A DNA stretch of 64,000 nucleotides, taken from the NCBI GenBank assembly GCA_963931635.1, contig OZ007034.1:1116001-1180000 (forward strand), read 5' to 3'. The position numbers were made by a program, and so were the translations under genes. The notes under the pieces were generated by a model that was not told the origin of the DNA, searched no databases, and saw nothing but the letters and a program-made list of their open reading frames with translations. Shown here one piece after another: positions 24,791 to 34,564 of the stretch (its first letter is position 1; every line of letters starts with the position of its first letter). The stretch is from Caccoplasma sp905210875 (GTDB taxonomy: Bacteria; Bacteroidota; Bacteroidia; Bacteroidales; UBA11471).

Positions 24791-25402
24791 ATGAAACCTA
24801 TGATTCATCTCGAAGTGCCGGGCGATGCCCGGGAGGTGCTGCTGCACTGCTGTTGCGCGCCCTGTTCGTCGGCGATTGTCGAGTGTCTGCTCGACAACGG
24901 TGTGCGCCCCACCCTCTTTTTCTGCAACCCCAATATTTATCCGCGCGAGGAGTATGAGCGGCGCAAGACCGAGTGCATACGTCATGCCCGGCGGCTGGGG
25001 CTCGATTTTGTCGACGACGACTACGACCACGACGGCTGGGTGGCCGAGATGTGCGGTCTCGAAGGGGAACCCGAGCGGGGAGCCCGCTGCCTGCGCTGCT
25101 TTACCACCCGTCTGCGTCGGGCGGCCCGATATGCGGCCGACCACGGTTTCACGCTCTTTACGACAACCCTGGCTTCGTCGCGCTGGAAAGACCTGAACCA
25201 AATCAACACGGCCGGCCGTGTGGCAGCCGGTGAGGTGCCGGGCCTTCTCTTCTGGGAGCAGAACTGGCGGCGGGGCGGTTTGCAGGAGCGGCGACGCGAG
25301 CTGATTGCCGCTTATGACTTCTACAATCAGACCTATTGCGGGTGCGAGTACAGCATGCGTGCTGTCGCTGCACACATCGGTGAGCAGCCGGCGAAAGAGT
25401 AA
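24791..25402 (+). CDS. queH: Epoxyqueuosine reductase QueH
   Basis: A 203-aa protein with LLHCCCAPCS near residue 20, the Cys-rich N-terminal motif of QueH, and later Cys pairs (RCLRCF, YCGCEYS) that bind the Fe-S cluster and metal. QueH reduces epoxyqueuosine to queuosine in the tRNA wobble position and is the non-orthologous replacement for QueG. It is monocistronic. An alternative start at the fourth codon (24800) is possible. Confidence 0.9.
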   Translation: MKPMIHLEVPGDAREVLLHCCCAPCSSAIVECLLDNGVRPTLFFCNPNIYPREEYERRKTECIRHARRLGLDFVDDDYDHDGWVAEMCGLEGEPERGARCLRCFTTRLRRAARYAADHGFTLFTTTLASSRWKDLNQINTAGRVAAGEVPGLLFWEQNWRRGGLQERRRELIAAYDFYNQTYCGCEYSMRAVAAHIGEQPAKE

Positions 25403-25558
25403 AGTCCTTGTCGCTTCGCCCCCTTGCCTGTGAGGGAGTGCCGCTAAAACCCCGGTGCCGTGATGAGCAGGCCGGAGTTTTCTTCTACCCGGGTGGCATG
25501 TCACGGGAGAGCCGATGCCCGGGAATGTTCCTGTGGATAGTAGGTGACCAATATAAGG

Positions 25559-25599
25559 CAGCCCCGCCACTTTCCTTTTACAGGAAAGTGGCGGGGCTG
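25559..25599. terminator. Strong hairpin between queH and eno
   Basis: A perfect 17-bp inverted repeat (25559-25575 and 25583-25599) with a 7-nt loop and a short T-rich tail on the plus side. It separates the convergent queH and eno. The rest of the 292-bp gap holds nothing recognisable. Confidence 0.75.
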
Positions 25600-25694
25600 T
25601 TTCTGTTACCGGTGAGTGGGGTGGATTAAAACCGCCTGTTCCCCGGTTGAAGTGTAATTCGCTCGGCCCTCCCGGGAGCCGACGGGCTTGCACC

Positions 25695-26972
25695 TTACGG
25701 CCGGTGATAGCCGTAGACGGCGTTGCCCTGCAACTCCTCTTCGATGCGCAGCAGCCGGTTGTACTTGGCCAGGCGGTCGGTGCGCGAGAGCGACCCGGTC
25801 TTTATCTGGCCGGCGTTGGTGGCCACGGCTATGTCGGCTATGGTGGTGTCTTCGGTCTCACCCGAGCGGTGAGAGATGATGGCGTTGTAGCCGTTGCGTT
25901 GAGCCATCTCTACGGCACGCAGGGTCTCGGTGAGGGTACCTATCTGGTTCACCTTTACGAGAATGGCGTTACCGCAGTGTTCGCGTATGCCGCGTTCGAG
26001 GTAGGTCACATTGGTAACAAACAGGTCGTCGCCCACCAGTTGACAGCGGTCGCCGATGAGGTCGGTAAGGAGTTTCCAGCCTTCCCAGTCGTTCTCACTC
26101 ATGCCATCTTCGATGGAGTCGATGGGATAGTGGTCGATGAGGGTACGCAGGTATTCGGCCTGCTCCTGCGGGGTGCGTTTGGCGCCTTTGCTGCCCTCAA
26201 AGAGGGTGTAGTCGTAGACGCCGTCACGGAAGAACTCCGACGCGGCACAGTCGAGCGCCAGCTTGATGTCGGTGCCGGGACGGTATCCGGCCCGTTCGAT
26301 GGCCGAAAGGATGGTCTCTATGGCATCTTCGGTGCCCCGGAATGTCGGCGCAAAGCCCCCTTCGTCGCCTACGGCCGTGCTGAGTCCGCGGTCGCGAAGG
26401 GCTGATTTCAGCGCATGGAAAGTTTCGGCGCCCATGCGCAGTCCCTCGCGCAGGGAGGGGGCGCCCACCGGCCGTATCATAAACTCCTGAAAGGCGATGG
26501 GGGCGTCGGAGTGGGAGCCGCCGTTGACGATGTTCATCATGGGCACGGGCAGCACATAACTGTCTATGCCTCCTATGTAGGCATAGAGCGGCCGTCCGAG
26601 TGCTGTGGCTGCGGCCCGGGCCGTGGCCAGCGAGACGCCCAGAATGGCGTTGGCGCCCAGCCGTGACTTGTTGGGCGTGCCGTCGAGCTCTATCATGCGG
26701 CGGTCTATGGCTATCTGGTCAAAGAGACATTCCCCTTCGAGTGCGTTGGCTATCTCTCCGTTGACATTGGCGACAGCCTGTTCTACTCCTTTTCCTCCAT
26801 AACGACGTTTGTCGCCGTCGCGCAGTTCGAGGGCTTCGTTACTGCCGGTCGATGCCCCGGAGGGTACCGATGCCCGGCCCATCACGCCGTTTTCGCCGTA
26901 TACGTCGACCTCGACGGTGGGGTTGCCGCGGGAGTCGAGAATTTCCCGGCTTTTGATTTTCTGTATCTTCAT
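25695..26972 (-). CDS. eno: Enolase
   Basis: A 425-aa protein of normal enolase length. It begins MKIQKIKSREILDSRGNPTVEV. GGSHSDAPIAFQEFMI holds the catalytic loop, SIEDGMSENDW the metal-binding Glu-Asp, and VKVNQIGTLTET the catalytic Lys. It interconverts 2-phosphoglycerate and phosphoenolpyruvate in glycolysis. The next gene upstream on the same strand is pckA, which also handles phosphoenolpyruvate; a terminator lies between them. Confidence 0.97.
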   Translation of the reverse strand: MKIQKIKSREILDSRGNPTVEVDVYGENGVMGRASVPSGASTGSNEALELRDGDKRRYGGKGVEQAVANVNGEIANALEGECLFDQIAIDRRMIELDGTPNKSRLGANAILGVSLATARAAATALGRPLYAYIGGIDSYVLPVPMMNIVNGGSHSDAPIAFQEFMIRPVGAPSLREGLRMGAETFHALKSALRDRGLSTAVGDEGGFAPTFRGTEDAIETILSAIERAGYRPGTDIKLALDCAASEFFRDGVYDYTLFEGSKGAKRTPQEQAEYLRTLIDHYPIDSIEDGMSENDWEGWKLLTDLIGDRCQLVGDDLFVTNVTYLERGIREHCGNAILVKVNQIGTLTETLRAVEMAQRNGYNAIISHRSGETEDTTIADIAVATNAGQIKTGSLSRTDRLAKYNRLLRIEEELQGNAVYGYHRP

Positions 26973-27082
26973 AGCGATTGTTGTTTTGGTTATATAACAG
27001 ATGAGGCGGAGGTTTGTTTGCTGTTCCGTGTGTTTGACCCGCGGACGCTTGCCTGGTTCCGTCTCCGGTAGCGGAAATAAAA

Positions 27083-27113
27083 GAGGGACACTCCTTGCGG
27101 AAGCGCCCCTCTT
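27083..27113 (-). terminator. Terminator of pckA
   Basis: Read on the minus strand, a stem of about 12 bp with several G-U pairs (27113-27101 and 27094-27083) and a GCAA-type loop, followed by TTTTATTT. It lies about 25 bp after the pckA stop. Confidence 0.7.
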
Positions 27114-27136
27114 CGGTTATAAAGTTGATTCTCTTG

Positions 27137-28738
27137 TTAGAGTTTCGGGCCGGCAGCAACGAGAGCTTTTCCTGCTTCGTTTCCGGTGAATTTGGCGAAG
27201 TTCTTGATGAAACGTCCGGCCAGGTCTTTGGCTTTAACGTCCCATTCCGAAGCGTTGGCGTAGGTGTCGCGCGGGTCGAGGATTTTGGGGTCTACACCCG
27301 GCAGCTCGGTGGGTACGGTGAAGTCGAAGTAGGGAATCGTTTTGGTCGGAGCCTTTTCGATGGAACCATCGAGGATAGCGTCGATGATACCGCGGGTGTC
27401 GCGTATTGAGATACGTTTTCCGGTACCGTTCCAGCCGGTGTTTACGAGATAAGCCTTGGCACCGGTCATGTTCATCTTCTTTACGAGCTCTTCGGCATAT
27501 TTGGTGGGGTGCAGCGAAAGGAAGGCGGCACCGAAGCAAGCCGAGAAGGTGGGAGTGGGCTCGGTGATACCACGCTCGGTACCGGCCAGTTTGGCGGTGA
27601 AGCCCGAGAGGAAGTAGTATTGAGCCTGTTCGGGAGTCAGAATCGAAACGGGGGGCAGTACGCCGAAGGCATCGGCCGAGAGGAAGATAACCTGTTTGGC
27701 GTGCGGGCCTTTCGATACGGGCTTAACGATGTTTTCGATGTGGTAGATGGGGTACGAAACGCGGGTATTCTCGGTTACGCTCTTGTCGGCGAAGTCGATT
27801 TTACCGTTGGCATCGACCGTAACGTTTTCGAGGAGGGCGTCGCGTTTGATGGCGTTGTAGATATCGGGTTCGCTCTCTTTGTCGAGGTTGATAACCTTGG
27901 CATAGCAACCGCCTTCATAGTTGAACACGCCTTCGTTGTCCCAGCCGTGCTCGTCGTCACCGATGAGTTTACGTTTGGGGTCGGTCGAGAGGGTCGTCTT
28001 ACCGGTTCCGGAGAGACCGAAGAAGATGGCCGAGCTCTTCTCTTCCATATCGGTGTTGGCCGAGCAGTGCATCGAGGCGATACCGCGCAGGGGGTTGAAG
28101 TAGTTCATCATCGAGAACATACCTTTCTTCATTTCGCCGCCGTACCAGGTGTTGAGGATTACCTGCTCTTTGGTGGTGAGGTTGAAGACAACGGCGGTCT
28201 CGGAGTTGAGGCCGAGTTCTTTATAGTTCTCTACTTTGGCTTTCGAAGCATTGTAAACCACGAAGTCGGGCTCAAAGTTTTCCAGTTCTGCTTTGGCAGG
28301 ACGGATAAACATATTGGTTACGAAGTGGGCCTGCCATGCTACTTCCATGATGAAGCGCACTTTCAGACGGGTAGCCTCGTTGGCACCGCAGTAGCAGTCT
28401 ACCACGTAGAGTTTTTTGTTGGAGAGTTCTTTTACGGCAAGCTCTTTCAAAGCGGCCCATGCCTTTTCGGTTACGGGTTTGTTGTCGTTTTTGTATTCGT
28501 CAGAAGTCCACCATACCGTGTTTTTGCTGGTTTCGTCCATAACGAGGAATTTGTCTTTGGGCGAACGGCCGGTGTAGATACCTGTCATTACATTTACGGC
28601 GCCCAATTCGGTTACCTGACCTTTTTCATAGCCTTCGAGACCCGGTTTGGTTTCTTCGGCGAAAAGTTCGTCGTACGAAGGGTTGTGGATAATCTCTTTT
28701 ACCCCTTCAATTCCATACTTTGTTAAGTCTAATTTCAT
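27137..28738 (-). CDS. pckA: Phosphoenolpyruvate carboxykinase (ATP)
   Basis: A 533-aa enzyme of the ATP-dependent family. GLSGTGKTTLSTDP is the kinase P-loop (near residue 245), and LIGDDEHGWDNEGVFN is the kinase-2/metal motif. It converts oxaloacetate to phosphoenolpyruvate or the reverse. In succinate-producing anaerobes of this phylum it usually fixes CO2 onto phosphoenolpyruvate on the way to succinate, consistent with the fumarate reductase gene at the left edge. A TAnnTTTG-like element (TACCTTTG, 28810-28803, minus) lies 65 bp upstream without a clear -33 box. Confidence 0.97.
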   Translation of the reverse strand: MKLDLTKYGIEGVKEIIHNPSYDELFAEETKPGLEGYEKGQVTELGAVNVMTGIYTGRSPKDKFLVMDETSKNTVWWTSDEYKNDNKPVTEKAWAALKELAVKELSNKKLYVVDCYCGANEATRLKVRFIMEVAWQAHFVTNMFIRPAKAELENFEPDFVVYNASKAKVENYKELGLNSETAVVFNLTTKEQVILNTWYGGEMKKGMFSMMNYFNPLRGIASMHCSANTDMEEKSSAIFFGLSGTGKTTLSTDPKRKLIGDDEHGWDNEGVFNYEGGCYAKVINLDKESEPDIYNAIKRDALLENVTVDANGKIDFADKSVTENTRVSYPIYHIENIVKPVSKGPHAKQVIFLSADAFGVLPPVSILTPEQAQYYFLSGFTAKLAGTERGITEPTPTFSACFGAAFLSLHPTKYAEELVKKMNMTGAKAYLVNTGWNGTGKRISIRDTRGIIDAILDGSIEKAPTKTIPYFDFTVPTELPGVDPKILDPRDTYANASEWDVKAKDLAGRFIKNFAKFTGNEAGKALVAAGPKL

Positions 28739-29030
28739 TGCTTTTAAAATTAATTTGACCTATGAAAATTTTTATATCGATTTCTTTCTTCTAAATCGGC
28801 TACAAAGGTAATCTATTTTCCAATATGGAGTCGTCATATTAAGGAAATTTTTCTCTAATCAAGGATATTTTTTGTTTCTGCTGCCATGATTTGTTTTCTA
28901 AACCTGTCAAAACAACGAATGTCAAAAAGAAAGCAGTCCATGGAAACTTCGGTAGTAACGCGCCTCAGAGTGTGAAACTTTGTGAGCCGATAGTGGGGAT
29001 ATCGTATTTTTTTGTACATTCGCCGCCCTG

Positions 29031-30032
29031 ATGAACAAAATAGCATTCTGGATAAAAAATGCCCGGCACATCTCTTTATCGCAAAGTCTGTTGCCCGGGT
29101 TTCTGGCCGCAGGCATGGCGGCTGCCTATGAAACGTTCTCCTGGGGGCTGGCTCTGGCGGCGCTCGGAGGTGTTGCCTGTGCCCATCTGGGCATGAATCT
29201 GCTCGACGACTATTTCGACTACGAGCAGGAGAGCGGCGAGAAGCGGCAGAAACTGGCTGCCGACGGCATACGGGCCCGTATGGCCAAGTATACCTATCTG
29301 ACTTCAGGAGCCGCTACCGTCAAGCAACTCCGTGTAGCCATCACCCTCTTCTTCCTGTGCGCAGCGGCAGCCGGGGCATATGTCATCGGTTTGCGGGGAG
29401 TGGTGCCGCTCTATATTGCTTTGGCCGGAGCTTTTCTCGGATATTCCTACTCGGGAGGGCCGTTGCGGCTGGGGTATCGCGGTTATGGCGAACTGCTCAT
29501 CGGCCTGATGTTCGGCCCCATGCTCATGGCCGGTGTGCAATATGCCGCGTGTGGCGTGTTCGACAGCCGCATCGTCCTGGTGGGTGTGGCCGTAGGTCTG
29601 CTGGTAACGAATATCCTCTATGCCCACTCGATTCTCGACCGGCAGGCCGATATGCAGATGGGTAAACTCACACTGGCGGGCTTGTTGAAGAGCCCCGCGG
29701 CACGTCTGGTCGCAGCGGCGGTGTTTACCTTCGGGCCCTTTGTGCTGGTGGGTCTCGGTGTCGCCTTGCATCTGTTGCCGGTTGCCTGCCTGTGTGTGGC
29801 TGTGCTGTTGCCGCTGGCTGTTGTCCTGTGGCGCTCGCTCTGGCGTTATACCTACGACCGTTGCGAGCCGATGACGCTGTGGCGGTGGCTGGGTCCCATG
29901 GGCGATTTCGAGGGTTATCGCCGTGCCGGCATCGACTGGTTCATGTATCGCTGGCTGATGGCCCGGAACCTGGTATCTTTTTTTGCACTCATACTTTTAG
30001 CTGTCAATATCCTCCTTAATATTCTCGGGTGA
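29031..30032 (+). CDS. UbiA family prenyltransferase
   Basis: A 333-aa polytopic membrane protein with about eight to nine membrane helices. The two Asp-rich motifs of the UbiA superfamily are NLLDDYFDYE (residues about 57-66) and ILDRQADMQMGK (about 202-213). They bind the Mg-diphosphate of an isoprenoid donor. It could be the menaquinone enzyme MenA or another aromatic prenyltransferase; the neighbours do not settle this. The start of the following radical SAM gene overlaps its stop by 4 bp, so the two proteins probably act together. Confidence 0.8.
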   Translation: MNKIAFWIKNARHISLSQSLLPGFLAAGMAAAYETFSWGLALAALGGVACAHLGMNLLDDYFDYEQESGEKRQKLAADGIRARMAKYTYLTSGAATVKQLRVAITLFFLCAAAAGAYVIGLRGVVPLYIALAGAFLGYSYSGGPLRLGYRGYGELLIGLMFGPMLMAGVQYAACGVFDSRIVLVGVAVGLLVTNILYAHSILDRQADMQMGKLTLAGLLKSPAARLVAAAVFTFGPFVLVGLGVALHLLPVACLCVAVLLPLAVVLWRSLWRYTYDRCEPMTLWRWLGPMGDFEGYRRAGIDWFMYRWLMARNLVSFFALILLAVNILLNILG

Positions 30033-30931
30033 TGAAGAAACTTTCGCAGATGTTCTATCTGGCCAAATGGTTTTTCGGGGCCAGATTCCTGGGACGGAAA
30101 AATCCGTTGCAGACCGTCCTGTTTATTACCGACAAGTGCAACCTGGCCTGTAAGCATTGCTCGGTCTATTCCCGGGAGAAACCTCATACGATGACCTATG
30201 CCGAGGTGCGCGACGAACTGAAATATGCCTACGGGCTGGGCTCCCGTTTTGTCGATTTTGAGGGGGGCGAGGTGATGCTGTGGCGCGATGGCGACTTCCG
30301 CATCAACGACCTGCTCGACCTGGCCCGTGAGGTAGGCTTCTTCTCGGCCACGATTACCACCAATGCCCAGTTGCCCTTTGCCGGCGTGCGGGCCGACAGT
30401 ATATGGGTGAGTCTCGACGGGTATGGCAAGTATCACGAGACGATACGCGGCGAGGGCACTTTTGCCCGCCTCGAAAAAAACATCGCCGCCTGCGGTCACC
30501 CGCATCTGAGCGTGAACATGGTGGTGAACAAGTACAACAGGGAGTCGGTCGCCGACACGATACGCTATGTCAAGGAGAATCCGGCCATAGAGAGTATATC
30601 CATCAATTTCTATACCCCTTTCCCCGATGCCGAGAATCTCATGATTACGCAGGCACAGCGCGAGGCCGTTATCGACACCGTCATTGCCATGAAGCGGCAG
30701 GGCTATCCCATCATGAACTCGGTCTCGGGCCTGCGGCTGATGAAGCACAACCGGTTCAAGCGGCGCTGTTGGGTGACCAACTTTATCTATGCCGATCACA
30801 AGCGGGCCCTTTGCGCCGGTGCGGAGCTTGGTATCTGCGACGATTGCGGGCTCTGCATGGCCGGCGAGATGAATGCCGTCTTCAACCTGCGGCCCGATAC
30901 CGTGCTGGCCGGCCTGAAACTGCGGTTGTGA
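30029..30931 (+). CDS. Radical SAM protein coupled to a UbiA prenyltransferase
   Basis: A 300-aa protein with CNLACKHC near residues 37-44, the CX3CX2C motif that binds the radical SAM [4Fe-4S] cluster, followed by FEGGEVML, the SAM-binding GGE motif. A second Cys group near the C-terminus (CAGAELGICDDCGLC) may bind an auxiliary cluster as in SPASM-type enzymes. The ATG overlaps the UbiA stop, indicating translational coupling. The reaction is unknown; modification of a prenylated lipid or quinone is a guess from context only. Confidence 0.8.
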   Translation: MMKKLSQMFYLAKWFFGARFLGRKNPLQTVLFITDKCNLACKHCSVYSREKPHTMTYAEVRDELKYAYGLGSRFVDFEGGEVMLWRDGDFRINDLLDLAREVGFFSATITTNAQLPFAGVRADSIWVSLDGYGKYHETIRGEGTFARLEKNIAACGHPHLSVNMVVNKYNRESVADTIRYVKENPAIESISINFYTPFPDAENLMITQAQREAVIDTVIAMKRQGYPIMNSVSGLRLMKHNRFKRRCWVTNFIYADHKRALCAGAELGICDDCGLCMAGEMNAVFNLRPDTVLAGLKLRL

Positions 30932-30937
30932 AACGGC

Positions 30938-30964
30938 CTACCGGGGTTGTGTGACCCCCGGTAG
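30938..30964. terminator. Hairpin after the radical SAM gene
   Basis: A perfect 9-bp stem (30938-30946 and 30956-30964) lies between two convergent genes. The tail is not strongly T-rich. Confidence 0.45.
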
Positions 30965-31044
30965 AGACACCCCATTTTTGAAAGATGCGAGGCCGGTATG
31001 CCGGTGTGGGCCTTTGACCTTTGTATCAGGGTCGGAAGTCCAGG

Positions 31045-34000
31045 TTATGGACGTTCCGTTTTGGTTGGGTTGGCATCCTTTATCTTTTCTATGTATTGGC
31101 TGGGAGTCAACCCCATTTCGTTCTTGAAGCATTTCGAGAAATATTTGGGGTCGGAAAAGCCCGCTTCGTAGGCCACCTGCGCGATGGAGAGGTCGCGCCG
31201 GTCGAGCAGCGACAGCGCCTTCTTGATGCGCATTTGCTTGATAAAATCAATCGGGGTGAGGCCTGTTATCTGTTTCATGCGGGTATAGTAGGCCGTGCGG
31301 CTCATGCCCAGGTGGCGGCTGAGGTCTTCGACCACAAGCTGCTGGTTGTTGATATTGTCCATGATATATTGAGCCGTCTTTTCGATAAAGGCCTTCTCCT
31401 TTTCTTCCTCGGTGGAGGCCGTGTTTTCTCTTGCAACGGTTGCGGCACTGCCATCACGGTTCATGTTGTCGATGGTCATCAGCAGCGAGTAGCGTTTCTG
31501 TATCTCGTTGCGCATGCGTTTGTAGTAGGCGGCCGCGTAGACCAGCAGGCAGAGAAGGCCCGTAAAGAGAAGAACGCATATCAGTTTGAACAGCATTGTT
31601 TCGATAAAGCGTGGCTCTACATACACAGGAATCTCCCGGCGGGCAGACTGCCACAGCCCGTTCATGTCCGACACCTCGACGATGAGGGTATATTCTCCGG
31701 GCTGTATGTGGTTATAGCCGATGTATGGCTGTTCGCCCGAAGTGTAGTTCCAGCCGGTGTCGTATCCATCCATTTTGTATCGGAAACGGGTATTGGCATT
31801 CCGGCTATATTCCATCGACGAGAGAAACAGGGCAAAACTGCGCTGGCCGGGCTTTACATACAGCGTGTCGATATCGCTGATAGGGGTTATGTCGACGTCG
31901 TTCTGGTAGCGTATGCCGGTAACGACGACGGGTTTTGTAGGCGTCTTCTCGGCCGACATCTGCCCGGGGTTGAAGCCGATGATGCCATCGGAGGTACCCA
32001 GGACAATCTGCTGCCCCATTACCGCGGGCAATGCTTCGGAGAGCGAGAACTTCTGGGCGAAACAGTCCGGATTGTATTTGGTATAGCTATGGGTGAGAGT
32101 AGAGAAGCGGCAAACGGCGTTTCGGGAGACAATCCAGATGTCGTTGCCCGAGGCGACCGAGGTCTTGATTGAGCCGGCGACATTGGGAAATGGAATGGGA
32201 AAGTGGGTGAAATGAATGTCTTCCGACAGTAGGTCGTCCGAATCGATGCGGCTTATCCCCATGCCGAACGTGCAGATGTAGAGCGCTTCACCGCATTTGA
32301 ATACACCCATGATATTGTTGCCTTTCAGCCCCCAGGGCTCCTTGCGGAATTCCTGGGTGACATAGCGCGGAGAGTCGATGTCTCTCACATCTATTGTGGT
32401 AAGACCCGTTGTTGTGCCCAGGAGCAGTATATCGTTTCCGCAGTCGTACATGGAGCGGATTTCCAGTCCGCGGGGTAACCCTTCCAACTGTCGGAACCGG
32501 TATCCGCTGTCGGCCTTGACGCCATAGCAGAGGCCGTTGCCGTGCGAACCTATCCATATTTTGTCGTCGGTAAACAGCATATCATAAACCGTGTCGGTCT
32601 GCAATTTCAGGGAGAGGTCTTCGACCGAGCGGGAATAATGGCTGATGCGGTAGGTAGAGAGTCCGGTGTCTTGCAGCCGGTAGATGCCGGCCCCTTTCGT
32701 GCCGACCCATATACTGCTGTCGGGCCCCTCTTCGATACAGTAAACGGGAAAGTCGGCAAATTGTCTCGGTTGCCGGTGGATATTGCCGGCAGTGTCGACA
32801 TAGAGGGGTGTCTCTGCCGGAGAGTCCATGCGTTTGAGATAGTTGCTTCGGTCCGATACCCAAAGTCTGTTTTTGTGGTCGGTGGCTACGGCTCGGGTTT
32901 CGGTGCCGTAACCGTTGGGTTGATGGGTAAAAAAGTTTTGGCTGATGTCGATGTAATCGGCACCTGAGGCATGAAATACCCACAAGTTTCTGCTTTTGTC
33001 GACGACAAACTGTTTGATTTCTGTCGGTGAATAGGTCGTGATGGTATTGTTGTCGATGAGCTTACATTCTTTAATGCGCTGTTCCGATTCGTCGTAATAA
33101 GATAATGCACCCTTTATGGGTTTCAGTATCAAACGGTTGTATCGGTCTTCAAAAATGACTCGGGACGTTTTGTCCCTTTCTTGCGGAATAGATACTTTTG
33201 TGTGCAGAAGGTCGGCGGTTTCCCCCTTGATGTCTTTTATGAGAACAAGGGTTGCGTTATCGCTAAACCCCCATATTCTTTCTTGCGAGTCCCGGTAGAG
33301 ATAGTATACGGGAAGGGAGCAGAATTTCCGGATATGGCGGTCGGCCAAATTGAAGGCATATATACCCTGATTCCCGGCAGCGATTATCTCATCTTCCATG
33401 CGGAGCGTGTATGTTACATCGAGGTGAGGGGCCAAGCGGTAGTCTGACTTTTTGTTGCCCTGTCCGTCGGTTTCCATGATGTGGCCGTCGACCGATACCA
33501 GGAAATAGTGCCCATCCGTGGCATATACATGCTTGAATCTTCCAGAGACCATCTGCCGGCCAGTGGTGTTGATGGCGTGGGTATCGGTGAGCAGCCATTC
33601 GCTGCTGTCGGACAGTACGACGGCGTCGATGCGCGTTGAACCTCGAAGCAGTGCCGATGGGTTGTCAAAGAATGTATAGTCCGACAAGGGTTGATAGTCG
33701 TTGAACCGAATGGCCGAGGCGTCGTGAAAGACGACCCATGTCGTGTTGTTCTTCAAGTGGGTGATGGCTCTTACTTTTCTATGAGCTATTTCAGGAATTA
33801 CACGAAGCATGTTTATATATTCCGACTCTTTCCTGTTGAAAAGGTAGAGGCTGCGGTCCGACGAAACGCACCATATATCGCCTGTGGCGCTGAGGCGCAT
33901 GTTGTAGATGCGGTTTGAAAGGATGGTGTCATCGGAGCGTAGCGTCGGTTGAAAGGTATAGAAGGTCTGTCCGTCGAAGCGAACAAGTCCGTTCCAAGTG

Positions 34001-34161
34001 GCAAACCACATGAATCCCGATTCGTCTTGTTTGGCATGAGACACATGGTTGGCCAGTGCCTCCTCTTCCGTTGCGAAGTTGTATTTGCGAAGCAGGTACT
34101 TGGCCCGCAGCGGTGAAGCCGCAAGGATAATGGTGAATATACAGACGAACCGCAGGAGCAT
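31045..34161 (-). CDS. SusR-like transmembrane regulator: propeller sensor plus AraC DNA-binding domain
   Basis: 1038 aa from ATG at 34161, which gives a signal peptide (MLLRFVCIFTIILAASPLRA); the frame is open to 34308 without coding character. A long periplasmic part has repeated propeller-type blades (e.g. WFATWNGLVRFDG, IWIGSHGNGLCYG), then a Y_Y_Y-like domain (FRYKMDGYDTGWNY), one membrane helix near residue 855, and a cytoplasmic AraC-type helix-turn-helix over the last 100 residues (GFSDPKYFSKCFKNEMGLTP). There is no histidine kinase or receiver, so it is not a hybrid two-component sensor but a one-piece regulator like SusR. It is divergent from the pectate lyase gene, which it probably controls. 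Confidence 0.82.
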   Translation of the reverse strand: MLLRFVCIFTIILAASPLRAKYLLRKYNFATEEEALANHVSHAKQDESGFMWFATWNGLVRFDGQTFYTFQPTLRSDDTILSNRIYNMRLSATGDIWCVSSDRSLYLFNRKESEYINMLRVIPEIAHRKVRAITHLKNNTTWVVFHDASAIRFNDYQPLSDYTFFDNPSALLRGSTRIDAVVLSDSSEWLLTDTHAINTTGRQMVSGRFKHVYATDGHYFLVSVDGHIMETDGQGNKKSDYRLAPHLDVTYTLRMEDEIIAAGNQGIYAFNLADRHIRKFCSLPVYYLYRDSQERIWGFSDNATLVLIKDIKGETADLLHTKVSIPQERDKTSRVIFEDRYNRLILKPIKGALSYYDESEQRIKECKLIDNNTITTYSPTEIKQFVVDKSRNLWVFHASGADYIDISQNFFTHQPNGYGTETRAVATDHKNRLWVSDRSNYLKRMDSPAETPLYVDTAGNIHRQPRQFADFPVYCIEEGPDSSIWVGTKGAGIYRLQDTGLSTYRISHYSRSVEDLSLKLQTDTVYDMLFTDDKIWIGSHGNGLCYGVKADSGYRFRQLEGLPRGLEIRSMYDCGNDILLLGTTTGLTTIDVRDIDSPRYVTQEFRKEPWGLKGNNIMGVFKCGEALYICTFGMGISRIDSDDLLSEDIHFTHFPIPFPNVAGSIKTSVASGNDIWIVSRNAVCRFSTLTHSYTKYNPDCFAQKFSLSEALPAVMGQQIVLGTSDGIIGFNPGQMSAEKTPTKPVVVTGIRYQNDVDITPISDIDTLYVKPGQRSFALFLSSMEYSRNANTRFRYKMDGYDTGWNYTSGEQPYIGYNHIQPGEYTLIVEVSDMNGLWQSARREIPVYVEPRFIETMLFKLICVLLFTGLLCLLVYAAAYYKRMRNEIQKRYSLLMTIDNMNRDGSAATVARENTASTEEEKEKAFIEKTAQYIMDNINNQQLVVEDLSRHLGMSRTAYYTRMKQITGLTPIDFIKQMRIKKALSLLDRRDLSIAQVAYEAGFSDPKYFSKCFKNEMGLTPSQYIEKIKDANPTKTERP

Positions 34162-34564
34162 AGTTGGTACTTGTTGTGTATGGGTAGGAAATGTGTGAAC
34201 GGCGAAACGAGGGCAGGGTGGAATAGTGAAATCAGGATCTTCGGTTCCGGAATTGCCAGATTGTTTCCTGTGTCCTACAAATATAATGGAAATTTGGCAA
34301 TCATACACATCGGTGTGGGGAGATTAATGGTAAATAGGGGGTGGGAGAATTGTTTTTGGACAGATTTGCCAATTATTCCACCCCATATGATAGATTTTGC
34401 ATGTTTGGAAATATTCTTTTCTTTTATTTTTGTGAAGAGTCGGAGAAGGATTTTTCTGGAGAAGATGAAGCCCCCGATGAGAAATTAGATGGCCGAAAAT
34501 TTTCTACGGCAGAGTAAAAGGTAGGAATACCAGTACATAATGTTAACCTTAATACTATTTACAG
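34162..34564. other. Divergent regulatory gap between the SusR-like regulator and the lyase
   Basis: A 403-bp AT-rich stretch without a credible gene. It should contain both promoters and the operator of the AraC-type regulator, but I find no convincing TTTG/TAnnTTTG pair close to either start. Confidence 0.5.
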
